From: Chloroflexota bacterium
Lineage (GTDB): Bacteria; Chloroflexota; Anaerolineae; CG2-30-64-16
Length of the DNA: 36,941 bases
Reading direction: 5' to 3'
NCBI GenBank assembly: GCA_016876015.1
Contig: VGOD01000027.1
Location: 1-36,941 of the forward strand
This document shows positions 1 to 7,851 of this stretch, piece by piece. Under the pieces are notes generated by a model that did no database searches, was not told where the DNA came from, and worked only from the letters and a program-made list of their open reading frames with translations. The position numbers were made by a program, and so were the translations under genes. Positions within the stretch are counted from its first letter, which is position 1. The number at the start of each line of letters is the position of its first letter.

Positions 1-132
1 GAAAATGGCGTAGTAGGCGCGGCTCACGGCGATCCGGTATTTGCCCTCTCGAATAAGCAACCGCGCGACGGTCAGATCTTCTCGGCCGCGTTCGAGTCGG
101 ATGTTGACAAGGCTCTTGGTGTCCTCGTCCAT
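1..132 (-). CDS. HEPN-domain protein, N-terminal part (cut by window edge)
   Basis: The ATG at 132 opens a frame that stays open to the left edge, giving 44 residues. The visible part contains ARLLIREGKYRIAVSRAYYA, which matches the first helices of HEPN domains (paired charged and aromatic residues, then the SRAYYAIF helix). HEPN proteins next to MNT nucleotidyltransferases are RNase-type toxins; the catalytic RX4-6H motif would lie beyond the window. The frame overlaps the 3' end of the upstream nucleotidyltransferase gene by 61 nt, so the two are very probably co-transcribed and co-translated. The family call comes from the sequence pattern and the neighbour; toxicity is inferred. Confidence 0.75.
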   Translation of the reverse strand, partial: MDEDTKSLVNIRLERGREDLTVARLLIREGKYRIAVSRAYYAIF

Positions 133-476
133 AATTCGATCCCTTCGCGTTGAACGTTTCGATAGAGCGGTTCGCCCAACCTGCGCATCAGGCTGTGGTG
201 TGTCGGGCCTACCAGCATCATGCCCAGAATGAGGTCATACTTCAGTTCGATATCCGAGGCAATCAGATACATCTTTGCATACGTCTGCCGGTTATCCTGT
301 CCGATCCGTACAAACAAATCGAGGTCTGAGTCCTCGTGATGGTCGCCCCGCGCTTTGGAGCCGTAGAGTTTGACAGAGAGCACGTCACGGCCGTACTCTT
401 GCCGCAGTCGGTTCAAATACTCTTGCAGAGCCAGTTTTTCTTTTGGCGTCAGGTGCTGTAGCCGTTCACGAGCCAT
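72..476 (-). CDS. MNT-type minimal nucleotidyltransferase (probable MntA-like antitoxin)
   Basis: A 134-residue protein whose residues from about 38 read GSKARGDHHEDSDLDLF. This fits the GSX10DXD signature of minimal nucleotidyltransferases, with the two aspartates that bind the catalytic metal. In characterised MntA/HepT-type pairs the MNT protein neutralises the HEPN toxin by AMPylating it; here that role is inferred from the HEPN frame directly downstream. The ATG at 476 is preceded by an AGGAGA ribosome site. The C-terminal tail past WTRTP is not conserved-looking and overlaps the HEPN start. A well-formed promoter lies about 50 nt upstream. Confidence 0.82.
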   Translation of the reverse strand: MARERLQHLTPKEKLALQEYLNRLRQEYGRDVLSVKLYGSKARGDHHEDSDLDLFVRIGQDNRQTYAKMYLIASDIELKYDLILGMMLVGPTHHSLMRRLGEPLYRNVQREGIELWTRTPRALSTSDSNAAEKI

Positions 477-529
477 GGCTTGTCTCCTATCGGATTTCGA
501 TCAACCGGCAGAACGATTTTGCCAGCCGA

Positions 530-558
530 ATCTTAGCATCGGGTGTAGGGCGCGTCAA
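530..558 (-). promoter_or_regulatory. sigma70-like promoter of the MNT/HEPN pair
   Basis: On the minus strand TTGACG (553-558) and TAAGAT (530-535) are separated by exactly 17 nt. This places the transcript start near 523, about 47 nt before the MNT start codon. It is seen directly as near-consensus hexamers with ideal spacing. Confidence 0.6.
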
Positions 559-872
559 GTTGTCATCGTCTTCGCACATCCTTCCACTCTCTCGAAAGGA
601 GCCTTGCTGAACCGATTCTAGTACGCCGCGGCGGCTGTGTCAAAGTCAGCGGTAAGTGTGAATCCGATCCCCGCAGACGTCCCTCCGGCGCGCCCGGCTT
701 GTCCATCAGCTCAACCGGGTTGCTGTACGGCGTGCGATAGCCCGCTCGTATCATGCGCGTGAGGAGAACGCTCGCTTCGGTCAGGGTCACCAATCCGGCT
801 CAGACGGACATGGCGAGCACGCCGAGCGTGCCGGAAACGACCACCTTCCGAGATGGCCGGCACGTCGGCCGC
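559..872. other. Gap between the MNT/HEPN pair and the AlbA_2 gene; no recognisable gene
   Basis: This stretch of about 310 bp has no RNA gene or terminator that I can see. A minus-strand frame at 563-793 (about 76 residues, starting MVTLTEASVLLTRMIRAG) is open, but I do not recognise it. Its second half is rich in Arg, Pro and Gly, typical of a chance frame in GC-rich DNA. It could be the decayed end of a neighbouring gene. I do not call it as a CDS. Confidence 0.4.
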
Positions 873-2123
873 CTATCCCCAGGTCGTCGCGTACCAGGGC
901 CGTGGTTCCGCGATCATGGTCGGGGCAGTCGCCGGTTGGGCTACCATCGCAATATGCGCGTCCACCGGCCCAGGCCCGCGCAACGTCACCGTGAAGCTTG
1001 CCGGCGTGGCCTGGATCTCCGGGGCGGGCAGGCCCGCCTGTTCCATCGCCTCTCTCATGCGGATCAAGCCAACGCCGAAGCGTTCGACATAGCCCAGGTT
1101 GTGTAGCCAATCGGCCAGGCGGGGGTTGCGCGGCCGGTGTTGGCCTTCCAGGTGCGCCACATCCAGGCCGGGCAGCAACCCGCCTGGGTTGGCGACCACC
1201 AGGCGGTCGTCATAGATCTTCAACTGGATCGGGCTGCGCTCCAGGTAGTCGCGGTGACAGCAGGCGTTGGTGATCGCCTCCCGCACCGCGTCCGGGGGAT
1301 ACTCGTCCACCTCGCGAGCGCGCGCAGTCCATGAGTCGCCGATGCGCAGGCCGTGGCGCGTGTTGCGAGCCACGAACTGCACGGCCTTATCCACCATCTC
1401 CGGTAACGTCCCCTCAATGATGGCCCGATCCAAGATTTGGGTACCCAAGGGACCGACCAGCCGGCCGGCCAGGATGGTGGCATGGTTGAAGTAGAACTGG
1501 GGCCAATTGCCGAAGCAGAGCAAACCCGCCACGGTGGGACGGATGATCCCTTCAGCCGCTTTGGCCGCGCCCAGGATTTGCAGCAGCTCTTCCAGGGAGC
1601 GGGCCGGCGTCCCCGTGCGGAGCCGCTGCGCCAGGAGGTCCATGACGCGTTTTTCGTTGAGGTCGTTCAGAGTTGCTTCAAGCACTGGCGTACCTTCGTA
1701 ATCCAACGTTCCGCGGCGGGCGGCATGTTGTAACACGTCCGCTGGGCTCATGCTCCGGTTGAAGCTGCCCTCACGGATCACGAAGCGCCCTGCCAGGCTG
1801 TAGGTGGCCTCCAGGTTATCAGGGACAGTCGCGACAACCACCGTGCGTCCTTCAAGGGTCACGATGACTACCGTCACCGCGCCATGCAGAGAAGGCGCCA
1901 CGCGGCGCGCAGCGGCATGGAGGCGGTCGGCGATGTTCTTGGCTCGCTCTACTCCCACCACTTGCCCATCATCCGAGACCCCGATCAGCACATAACCGCC
2001 CTGGGCATTGGCAAAGGCGACCAGGGTCTCGGCCAGGTCGGACTGCTTCTCGCTTTCCAGCTTGAACTCGACCGTCTGGCCCTCGTCTTGGGCGATAAGT
2101 CTTCGCAATTCATCGGTATCCAT
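873..2123 (-). CDS. AlbA_2 (Schlafen-type) putative ATP-binding transcriptional regulator
   Basis: A 416-residue protein. Residues 1-130 form the AlbA_2/Schlafen domain, with the typical opening EGQTVEFKLE and the motif ANAQGGYVLIGVSDDG. Residues about 180-380 match the C-terminal half of these regulators, an HATPase_c_4-like domain with REAITNACCHRDY, the conserved VVANPGGLLPG segment and an RNPRLADW element. Family members are annotated as transcriptional regulators or DNA/RNA-binding ATPases, and few have known targets. The last 35 residues are Pro/Ala-rich and not family-like. The ATG at 2123 follows GAGGGG. The gene has its own promoter, separated from the start by a leader of about 270 nt. 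It is not obviously tied to trp, whose last gene ends 365 bp upstream. Confidence 0.82.
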   Translation of the reverse strand: MDTDELRRLIAQDEGQTVEFKLESEKQSDLAETLVAFANAQGGYVLIGVSDDGQVVGVERAKNIADRLHAAARRVAPSLHGAVTVVIVTLEGRTVVVATVPDNLEATYSLAGRFVIREGSFNRSMSPADVLQHAARRGTLDYEGTPVLEATLNDLNEKRVMDLLAQRLRTGTPARSLEELLQILGAAKAAEGIIRPTVAGLLCFGNWPQFYFNHATILAGRLVGPLGTQILDRAIIEGTLPEMVDKAVQFVARNTRHGLRIGDSWTARAREVDEYPPDAVREAITNACCHRDYLERSPIQLKIYDDRLVVANPGGLLPGLDVAHLEGQHRPRNPRLADWLHNLGYVERFGVGLIRMREAMEQAGLPAPEIQATPASFTVTLRGPGPVDAHIAMVAQPATAPTMIAEPRPWYATTWG

Positions 2124-2402
2124 GATTTGCCCCTCAGCTCACGGCGTCCCCCAGCAACCTGCTGATCCCGAATCCATGGTACGCAGCGCCCTGGCAAGCC
2201 AGGTTTTGGCCAGAGCAATTCGGACATAGCTTCGATCAGTCGCTCGGTCATCTGTAGTACCTTCCTTCGGCTGCGCTCAGGACAGCCTCTCATCCCGCAT
2301 CAGGCCGGTCAGTGCAGCAGGTCTTTCAAGGGTGAATCGGTTTCGGGCATCGGGTCTTTCCCCCAGCGGCGCACAGCGCGTGACGCAGCGCGGCGTGTTT
2401 TC
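2124..2402 (-). other. Long leader of the AlbA_2 gene with a 13-codon mini-ORF and a repeat
   Basis: This is the presumed 5' untranslated region between the promoter and the ATG at 2123. It contains a short frame at 2309-2350 encoding MPETDSPLKDLLH with a purine-rich stretch ahead of it. At about 2257-2285 it contains a copy of the repeat word that reads CCTTCGGCTGCGCTCAGGAC on plus. A second open frame starts at 2250 (MTERLIEAMSELLWPKPG) and runs into the AlbA_2 gene out of frame. I cannot tell whether these are leader peptides, debris of a decayed gene, or chance. Confidence 0.35.
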
Positions 2403-2431
2403 ACTATACCAGACGACAGGGTTTCGGTCAA
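2403..2431 (-). promoter_or_regulatory. sigma70-like promoter of the AlbA_2 gene
   Basis: TTGACC (2426-2431) and TATAGT (2403-2408) on the minus strand are separated by 17 nt, with a TGG just before the -10. The same CTGGTATA context appears at the trp promoter. The predicted start is near 2396. Between it and the trpA stop, the short hairpin GTGGGTT-GA-ACCCAC at 2433-2447 lacks a U-tract and is at best a weak terminator. Confidence 0.62.
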
Positions 2432-2488
2432 GCGTGGGTTCAACCCACCCCAACGATATGTCACTGTCAGCCTGTCGGCCGCATACCA

Positions 2489-3334
2489 TCAGCGCCGCGG
2501 CGATAGCGCAGCGCGCAGTTCCCACACGAAATGGGCCGCCGCAGCCGGGGCGTCAGCCGCAGCGCCGGCCGCCTGGATCAGCGCGGAGCCGACGATCACG
2601 CCATCCGCGATCTCGCCCACCGCGCGCGCCTGGGCCGGCGTGGAGATGCCGAAGCCGACAGCCACCGGCGTCCGCACGACCCGCCGGACGCGACCCACGA
2701 ACTCCGCCAGATCGGGCGACAGCGCCTCCCGCGGGCCAGTGACGCCCGTCACCGACACCAGGTAGAGGAAGCCGGCCGTGTGCGCAGACACCAGCGCCAG
2801 GCGCTCGGCCGGCGAGGTGGGCGCCAGAAGGTGCACCAGCGCCAGATCGGCCGCCCGGCACCTTCTGTGCAGACCCGCGCAGGCCCCGTCGGCTGCGCCC
2901 CATGGCGTGCAACCGTTTGCAGCCTCCTCTGGCGGCAGATCGGGTACGATGAAGCCGTCGGCGCCCGCGGCGTGCGCGTCTGCGATGAACTGCTCGACCC
3001 CGTAGGCCAGGATCGGGTTGATGTAGCCCATCAGCAGCAGCGGCTGCGCCACGCCGCTTGTGCGCAGCCGGGCCGTCAGCTCCAGACAGCGCCGCAGCGT
3101 GACGCCCTGGGCCAGCGCGACCTGCGTCGAGCGTTGGATCGTCGGACCATCTGCCAGCGGATCGGAAAAGGGAATGCCCAACTCGATCAGATCGGCCCCG
3201 GCCGCGGCGATCGCGGCGATGACCCGCTCCGAAGTCGCGAGATCGGGATAGCCCAGCGTGTAATACGGCATCAGCGCTGCGCGTTTGCCCGCGCGGGCCG
3301 CCGCGAATGCGCGTGCAATGCGATCGAGTCCCAT
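2489..3334 (-). CDS. trpA: Tryptophan synthase alpha chain
   Basis: Last gene of the trp operon. It cleaves indole-3-glycerol phosphate to indole and glyceraldehyde 3-phosphate; indole is channelled to TrpB. The catalytic Glu and Asp are visible in [16 protein letters not shown] (residues about 48-63). The phosphate-binding end is also present ([19 protein letters not shown]). At 281 residues it is longer than the usual 260-270. The excess lies after VPDLPPEEA, where about 13 extra residues ([11 protein letters not shown] region) precede [10 protein letters not shown]. In DNA this stretch is palindrome-rich. The frame is intact, so the protein may still work. The ATG at 3334 lies 69 nt after the trpB stop. 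Confidence 0.95.
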   Translation of the reverse strand: MGLDRIARAFAAARAGKRAALMPYYTLGYPDLATSERVIAAIAAAGADLIELGIPFSDPLADGPTIQRSTQVALAQGVTLRRCLELTARLRTSGVAQPLLLMGYINPILAYGVEQFIADAHAAGADGFIVPDLPPEEAANGCTPWGAADGACAGLHRRCRAADLALVHLLAPTSPAERLALVSAHTAGFLYLVSVTGVTGPREALSPDLAEFVGRVRRVVRTPVAVGFGISTPAQARAVGEIADGVIVGSALIQAAGAAADAPAAAAHFVWELRAALSPRR

Positions 3335-3382
3335 GGGTTCCTCCGGACGTGTTGCGTATTGCGTAGTCCGTTCTCCGGCTCC

Positions 3383-3403
3383 TCACGCCTCACGCTTCAC
3401 GCT

Positions 3404-3411
<8 letters not shown>
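3383..3411. repeat. Degenerate CACGCTT repeat at the trpB-trpA junction
   Basis: Plus strand reads CACGCCT-CACGCTT-CACGCTT-CACACTT, four degenerate heptamers. They overlap the trpB stop codon and fill part of the trpB-trpA spacer. The neighbouring words TTGCGTATTGCGTAG are also repetitive. This is a low-complexity tract, not a recognisable hairpin. Confidence 0.6.
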
Positions 3412-4604
<1,193 letters not shown>

Positions 4605-4615
<11 letters not shown>

Positions 4616-5255
4616 CTGCGAAATCTCCTCTCGCCGCTCTCACGAACGCGGCCACCTTCGCCGGGTCTTTGCACCCAGGACTGGCCTCCACGCCCGAAGC
4701 CACATCCACGCCCCAGGGATGCACGCAGGCCACGGCCGCAGCCACGTTCTCAGGCCGCAGGCCACCAGCGAGCAGCAGGGGATACCGGGTCGCCAGACGC
4801 CGGGCCACATCCCAGTCGCCGATCCGGCCGGCACCGCCGAATTGCCCCGGCCCGACCGCAGCATCCAGCAGCAGGGCTGGCGGGGCTGACCAACGGCCAT
4901 AGAGCCGCGCCTGCGACTGGGCGTCTGCGAGGCTGGCCGGCCGGATGGCCTTGAACGCGCGGTCGCCCAGCGTCGCCATGTCGGCCAGCGATTCGTCGCC
5001 GCTGAGCTGCGCCAGATCGAGGCCGCAGTCGTCCAGGATGGCGGCAATGGCCGGGGGTGACGCATTGACGAAGATGCCCACACCGACGAACGCCATCCCG
5101 CGCCCGCCTAGGACGCCCACGAGCCGACTGCACTCGACCGGCGCGATGTAGCGCGGGCTGGGCGGATAGAAATTGAAGCCGAGCAAATCGGCGCCGGCCT
5201 CGACGGCCGCCAACGCCTCATCGAGCGTCTTGATGCCACAGATTTTGATCTTCAT
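4605..5255 (-). CDS. trpF: Phosphoribosylanthranilate isomerase
   Basis: A 216-residue TIM-barrel enzyme that isomerises PRA to CdRP. The catalytic Cys is in KICGIK at the N-terminus and the catalytic Asp is in [15 protein letters not shown] (about residue 133). The phosphate-binding GGLRPENV and VDVASGVE end the barrel. I chose the ATG at 5255 because the protein then opens MKIKICGIK as in the family; an in-frame ATG at 5270 is possible. Upstream codons of the same frame lie inside trpC and are not TrpF-like. It starts 56 nt after the trpC stop and overlaps trpB by 11 nt. Confidence 0.94.
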
Positions 5256-5311
5256 ATCCAGCGGATCCATCAGCAGCGTGCAGTTTCCTGCCACAACCAG
5301 CGAATCATGTT

Positions 5312-6184
5312 TCAGGCTCGCGGTGGGTCCATGACCCGCCCGATGCGCGATCGGGCGGGAGCCAACGCCCGGGCCAGACTGCGCGTTTGGGCCGCCATGT
5401 CCACGGCCGTGACCAGCGCCTCGCCGACCAGGATGGCGTCCACCCCCGGCCGCGCATGAACGCCGGCCGGCCGGCGGATGGCGGCCAGCCGGCGCACGTC
5501 CTCGGGGGAGTGGATGCCGCTCTCCGCGACGACGCACACTTCCGGCGGAAGCCGGCTGCAGAGCCGTTCGGTCGTCGCCAGTGAGACGGTGAAGCTGTGC
5601 AGGTCCCGGTTGTTGATGCCGATCAGCCGCGGCCGCCGCGCCAGCGCCTGCTCCAACTCGTCGTCCGTGTGCACTTCCACGAGCGCGGCCATGCCGAGGC
5701 TCTCCGCCAGCGCGTGCAGCTCAGCAAGGAGGTCGGCGGGCAGCGCGGCGACGATCAGCAGCACCGCGTCCGCGCCTGCCGCTCGCGCCTGGTAGACCTG
5801 GTAGGGATCGCAGATGAAGTCCTTGCGCAAGAGCGGCAGCCGCTCTGGCTGCGCAGCCACCGAGCGCAGGTCCTCAAGGCTCCCGCCGAAGTAGCGTTCG
5901 TCGGTCAGGACGCTGATGCAGGCCGCGCCGTTCTGCTGGTAGATGCGCGCCAGGCGCAGCGGGTCCAGATCGGCAGCCAGCGTCCCGCGGGATGGTGAGC
6001 AGCGTTTGATCTCCGCGATCAGCGCCGGCCGCGACGCCGCACCCCGCAGGCCGGCGATGAAGTCGAGCGGCGCCGGCGCGTGCGACGCGGCCGCCTGCAC
6101 CGCGGCCCAAGGCTGTTGCGTGCGTTGCAGGGCCGTCTCGGCCCGCTTGTGGGCCAGGATCTCCTCCAGGATGCTCGTTGTCAC
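5312..6184 (-). CDS. trpC: Indole-3-glycerol phosphate synthase
   Basis: A 290-residue TIM barrel that closes CdRP to indole-3-glycerol phosphate. The catalytic Lys is in IAEIKRCSPSRG (about residue 59); further conserved pieces are LLRKDFI, LVEVHTDDE, GINNRDL and VAESGI. It starts at GTG 6184, and its GTGA overlaps the TGA of trpD, a coupled start. It is longer than the usual 255-265 residues. About 11 extra residues (IRRPAGVHARP) sit between VRRLAA and GVDAILVGEAL and are encoded by GGCCGGCC-rich palindromic DNA. A tail after RSLARAL adds the rest. Confidence 0.95.
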   Translation of the reverse strand: MTTSILEEILAHKRAETALQRTQQPWAAVQAAASHAPAPLDFIAGLRGAASRPALIAEIKRCSPSRGTLAADLDPLRLARIYQQNGAACISVLTDERYFGGSLEDLRSVAAQPERLPLLRKDFICDPYQVYQARAAGADAVLLIVAALPADLLAELHALAESLGMAALVEVHTDDELEQALARRPRLIGINNRDLHSFTVSLATTERLCSRLPPEVCVVAESGIHSPEDVRRLAAIRRPAGVHARPGVDAILVGEALVTAVDMAAQTRSLARALAPARSRIGRVMDPPRA

Positions 6185-7263
6185 AACGACTGCTCCGGTT
6201 CACTGCTGCTGTCCCTGCTGAACGCGATCAGAGCAGCCAGCCGGGCCAGGGCTGCGCCGCTGTCCAGCGATCGCTCCGCCTCTGCCAGCCCGGCGACAAG
6301 GGCCTGCTCTATGCCCTCAGCCCTCAGCCCTGAGCCTGTCGCAGGGTCGTCGGATGCGACGGCGAGCGCGGCCGCGGCGTTGAGCAACACCACGTCGCGG
6401 CGAACACTGCGGTCTCTCCCGGCCAGGATGGCCCGCAAGATGGCCGCGTTCTCAGCCGGTTCGCCGCCGCGCAGATCGTCGGCCGAGGCGCGGCGTAGCC
6501 CCAGCCGGCCGGCGTCCAGCTCGAACGTCGCCACGCGTCCCTGTTGCAGATGGCTGACGCGATTGGGCCCGCCAGTGGTCAGCTCGTCCAGCCCGCCATG
6601 ACCGTGAACCACGAACGCCGCCCGGCTGCCCAACATGCCCAGCACTTGCGCCAGGGTCTCGGTCAGGTTCGGATCGTAGACGCCGATCAGTTGATGGGTG
6701 GCGCCGGCCGGATTGGTAAGCGGGCCGAGCAGGTTGAAGATGGTGCGTTGGCCGAGCTCGCGCCGCGGGCCGATGGCGTGCTTCATCGCCGGATGAAACT
6801 TCGGCGCATACAGAAAGCCGATCCCCACCTGCTCGATGCAGGCGGCCGCCTGGTCCGGGGCCAGGTCGAGGTTCACCCCCAGGGCGCTCAGCACGTCGGC
6901 GCTGCCGCAGCGCGAGGATGCGGCCCGATTGCCGTGTTTGGCGACTCGCCGGCCGGCGCCGGCGATCACGAACGCGGCAGCGGTGGAGATGTTGAACGTG
7001 TGCGCCCCATCGCCGCCGGTGCCGGCCGTGTCCAGCAGCGGGAAGGCGCACGTGACCGTCACACGGCTGGACTGGCTGCGCATGGCCCGTGCGCTGCCGG
7101 CGATCTCCGCGGCCGTCTCGCCTTTCATGCGCAGCGCGATCAGATAGCCGCCGATCTGGGCAGGGGTCGCGTCGCCGGCCATGATGATAGCCATGGCCGC
7201 TTCGGCCTCCGCCTCGGTCAGGTGATCTCCTTGCAGGATTCTGGCGATGTATTGTGGCAGCAT
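6181..7263 (-). CDS. trpD: Anthranilate phosphoribosyltransferase
   Basis: A 360-residue enzyme that joins anthranilate to PRPP. Conserved blocks are DTAGTGGDGAHTFNIST (PRPP/Mg site), KHGNRAASSRCGSADVL, HPAMKHA and NLLGPLTNPA. The ATG at 7263 lies 4 nt after the trpG stop; the TGA overlaps the trpC GTG. Between LAVA and EGIEQALVAG, about 15 unexpected residues (SDDPATGSGLRA) are encoded by a copy of the CCCTGCGACAGGCTCAGGG palindromic word plus a repeated CTGAGGG, an in-frame repeat insertion near the C-terminus. Confidence 0.95.
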   Translation of the reverse strand: MLPQYIARILQGDHLTEAEAEAAMAIIMAGDATPAQIGGYLIALRMKGETAAEIAGSARAMRSQSSRVTVTCAFPLLDTAGTGGDGAHTFNISTAAAFVIAGAGRRVAKHGNRAASSRCGSADVLSALGVNLDLAPDQAAACIEQVGIGFLYAPKFHPAMKHAIGPRRELGQRTIFNLLGPLTNPAGATHQLIGVYDPNLTETLAQVLGMLGSRAAFVVHGHGGLDELTTGGPNRVSHLQQGRVATFELDAGRLGLRRASADDLRGGEPAENAAILRAILAGRDRSVRRDVVLLNAAAALAVASDDPATGSGLRAEGIEQALVAGLAEAERSLDSGAALARLAALIAFSRDSSSEPEQSL

Positions 7264-7267
7264 CGTG

Positions 7268-7840
7268 TTACCCTCTCGCGGTCAGATCGAGAAAATTGCG
7301 CAGGATTTGCTTGCCGCCTGCCGTGAGGATGGATTCGGGATGGAACTGCACCCCGAAAACCCGGTGCGTGCGGTGGCGCAGCCCCATCACCTCGCCTTCG
7401 GCGGCGCGTGCGGTGACCGCCAACTCATCCGGCAGCGGCTCGGCGACCACCAGCGAATGATAGCGGGTGGCGTCGAAGGGGCTGGGCAGTCCCGCGAACA
7501 GCGCGTCGCCGTGATGGAAGATGGGCGAGGTCTTGCCGTGCACCAGCCGCGGCGCGCGCACCACGCGGCCGCCATACACTGCGCCGATGCACTGGTGTCC
7601 CAGACACACTCCCAGGATCGGCCGCCGCGGCCCGTGCTCGCGAATGATCTGATTCGAGGCCCCGGCATCACTGGGGTAGCCTGGGCCGGGCGAGATGACC
7701 AGGTGGCTGGGAGCGAGCGCGTCCAGCTCGGCCGCCGAGATGGTATCGTTGCGGAACACGCGCACCTCGGCGCCCAGCTCGCCCAGGTACTGCACCAAGT
7801 TGTAGGTGAACGAGTCGTAGTTGTCTATCACAGCGATCAT
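7268..7840 (-). CDS. trpG: Anthranilate synthase glutamine amidotransferase component
   Basis: A 190-residue class I glutamine amidotransferase that supplies ammonia to TrpE. The catalytic triad is visible: nucleophile Cys in LGVCLGHQ and His/Glu in FGVQFHPES. It opens IAVIDNYDSFTYNLVQYLGE, the standard TrpG start. The ATG at 7840 follows a GGAGG. An alternative ATG at 7855 would overlap the trpE stop as ATGA but has no spaced ribosome site. It may also serve as PabA. Confidence 0.95.
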   Translation of the reverse strand: MIAVIDNYDSFTYNLVQYLGELGAEVRVFRNDTISAAELDALAPSHLVISPGPGYPSDAGASNQIIREHGPRRPILGVCLGHQCIGAVYGGRVVRAPRLVHGKTSPIFHHGDALFAGLPSPFDATRYHSLVVAEPLPDELAVTARAAEGEVMGLRHRTHRVFGVQFHPESILTAGGKQILRNFLDLTARG

Positions 7841-7851
7841 GTTGCCTCCGA

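Noticed and set aside
787..1110. Minus-strand open frame inside the AlbA_2 gene's 3' part
   Set aside because: Overlaps a recognised gene in another frame and is Gly/Arg/Asp-rich without motifs.
1985..2293. Minus-strand open frame upstream of and overlapping the AlbA_2 gene
   Set aside because: Its second half is AlbA_2 DNA in the wrong frame and its first part is repeat-derived; no recognisable domain.
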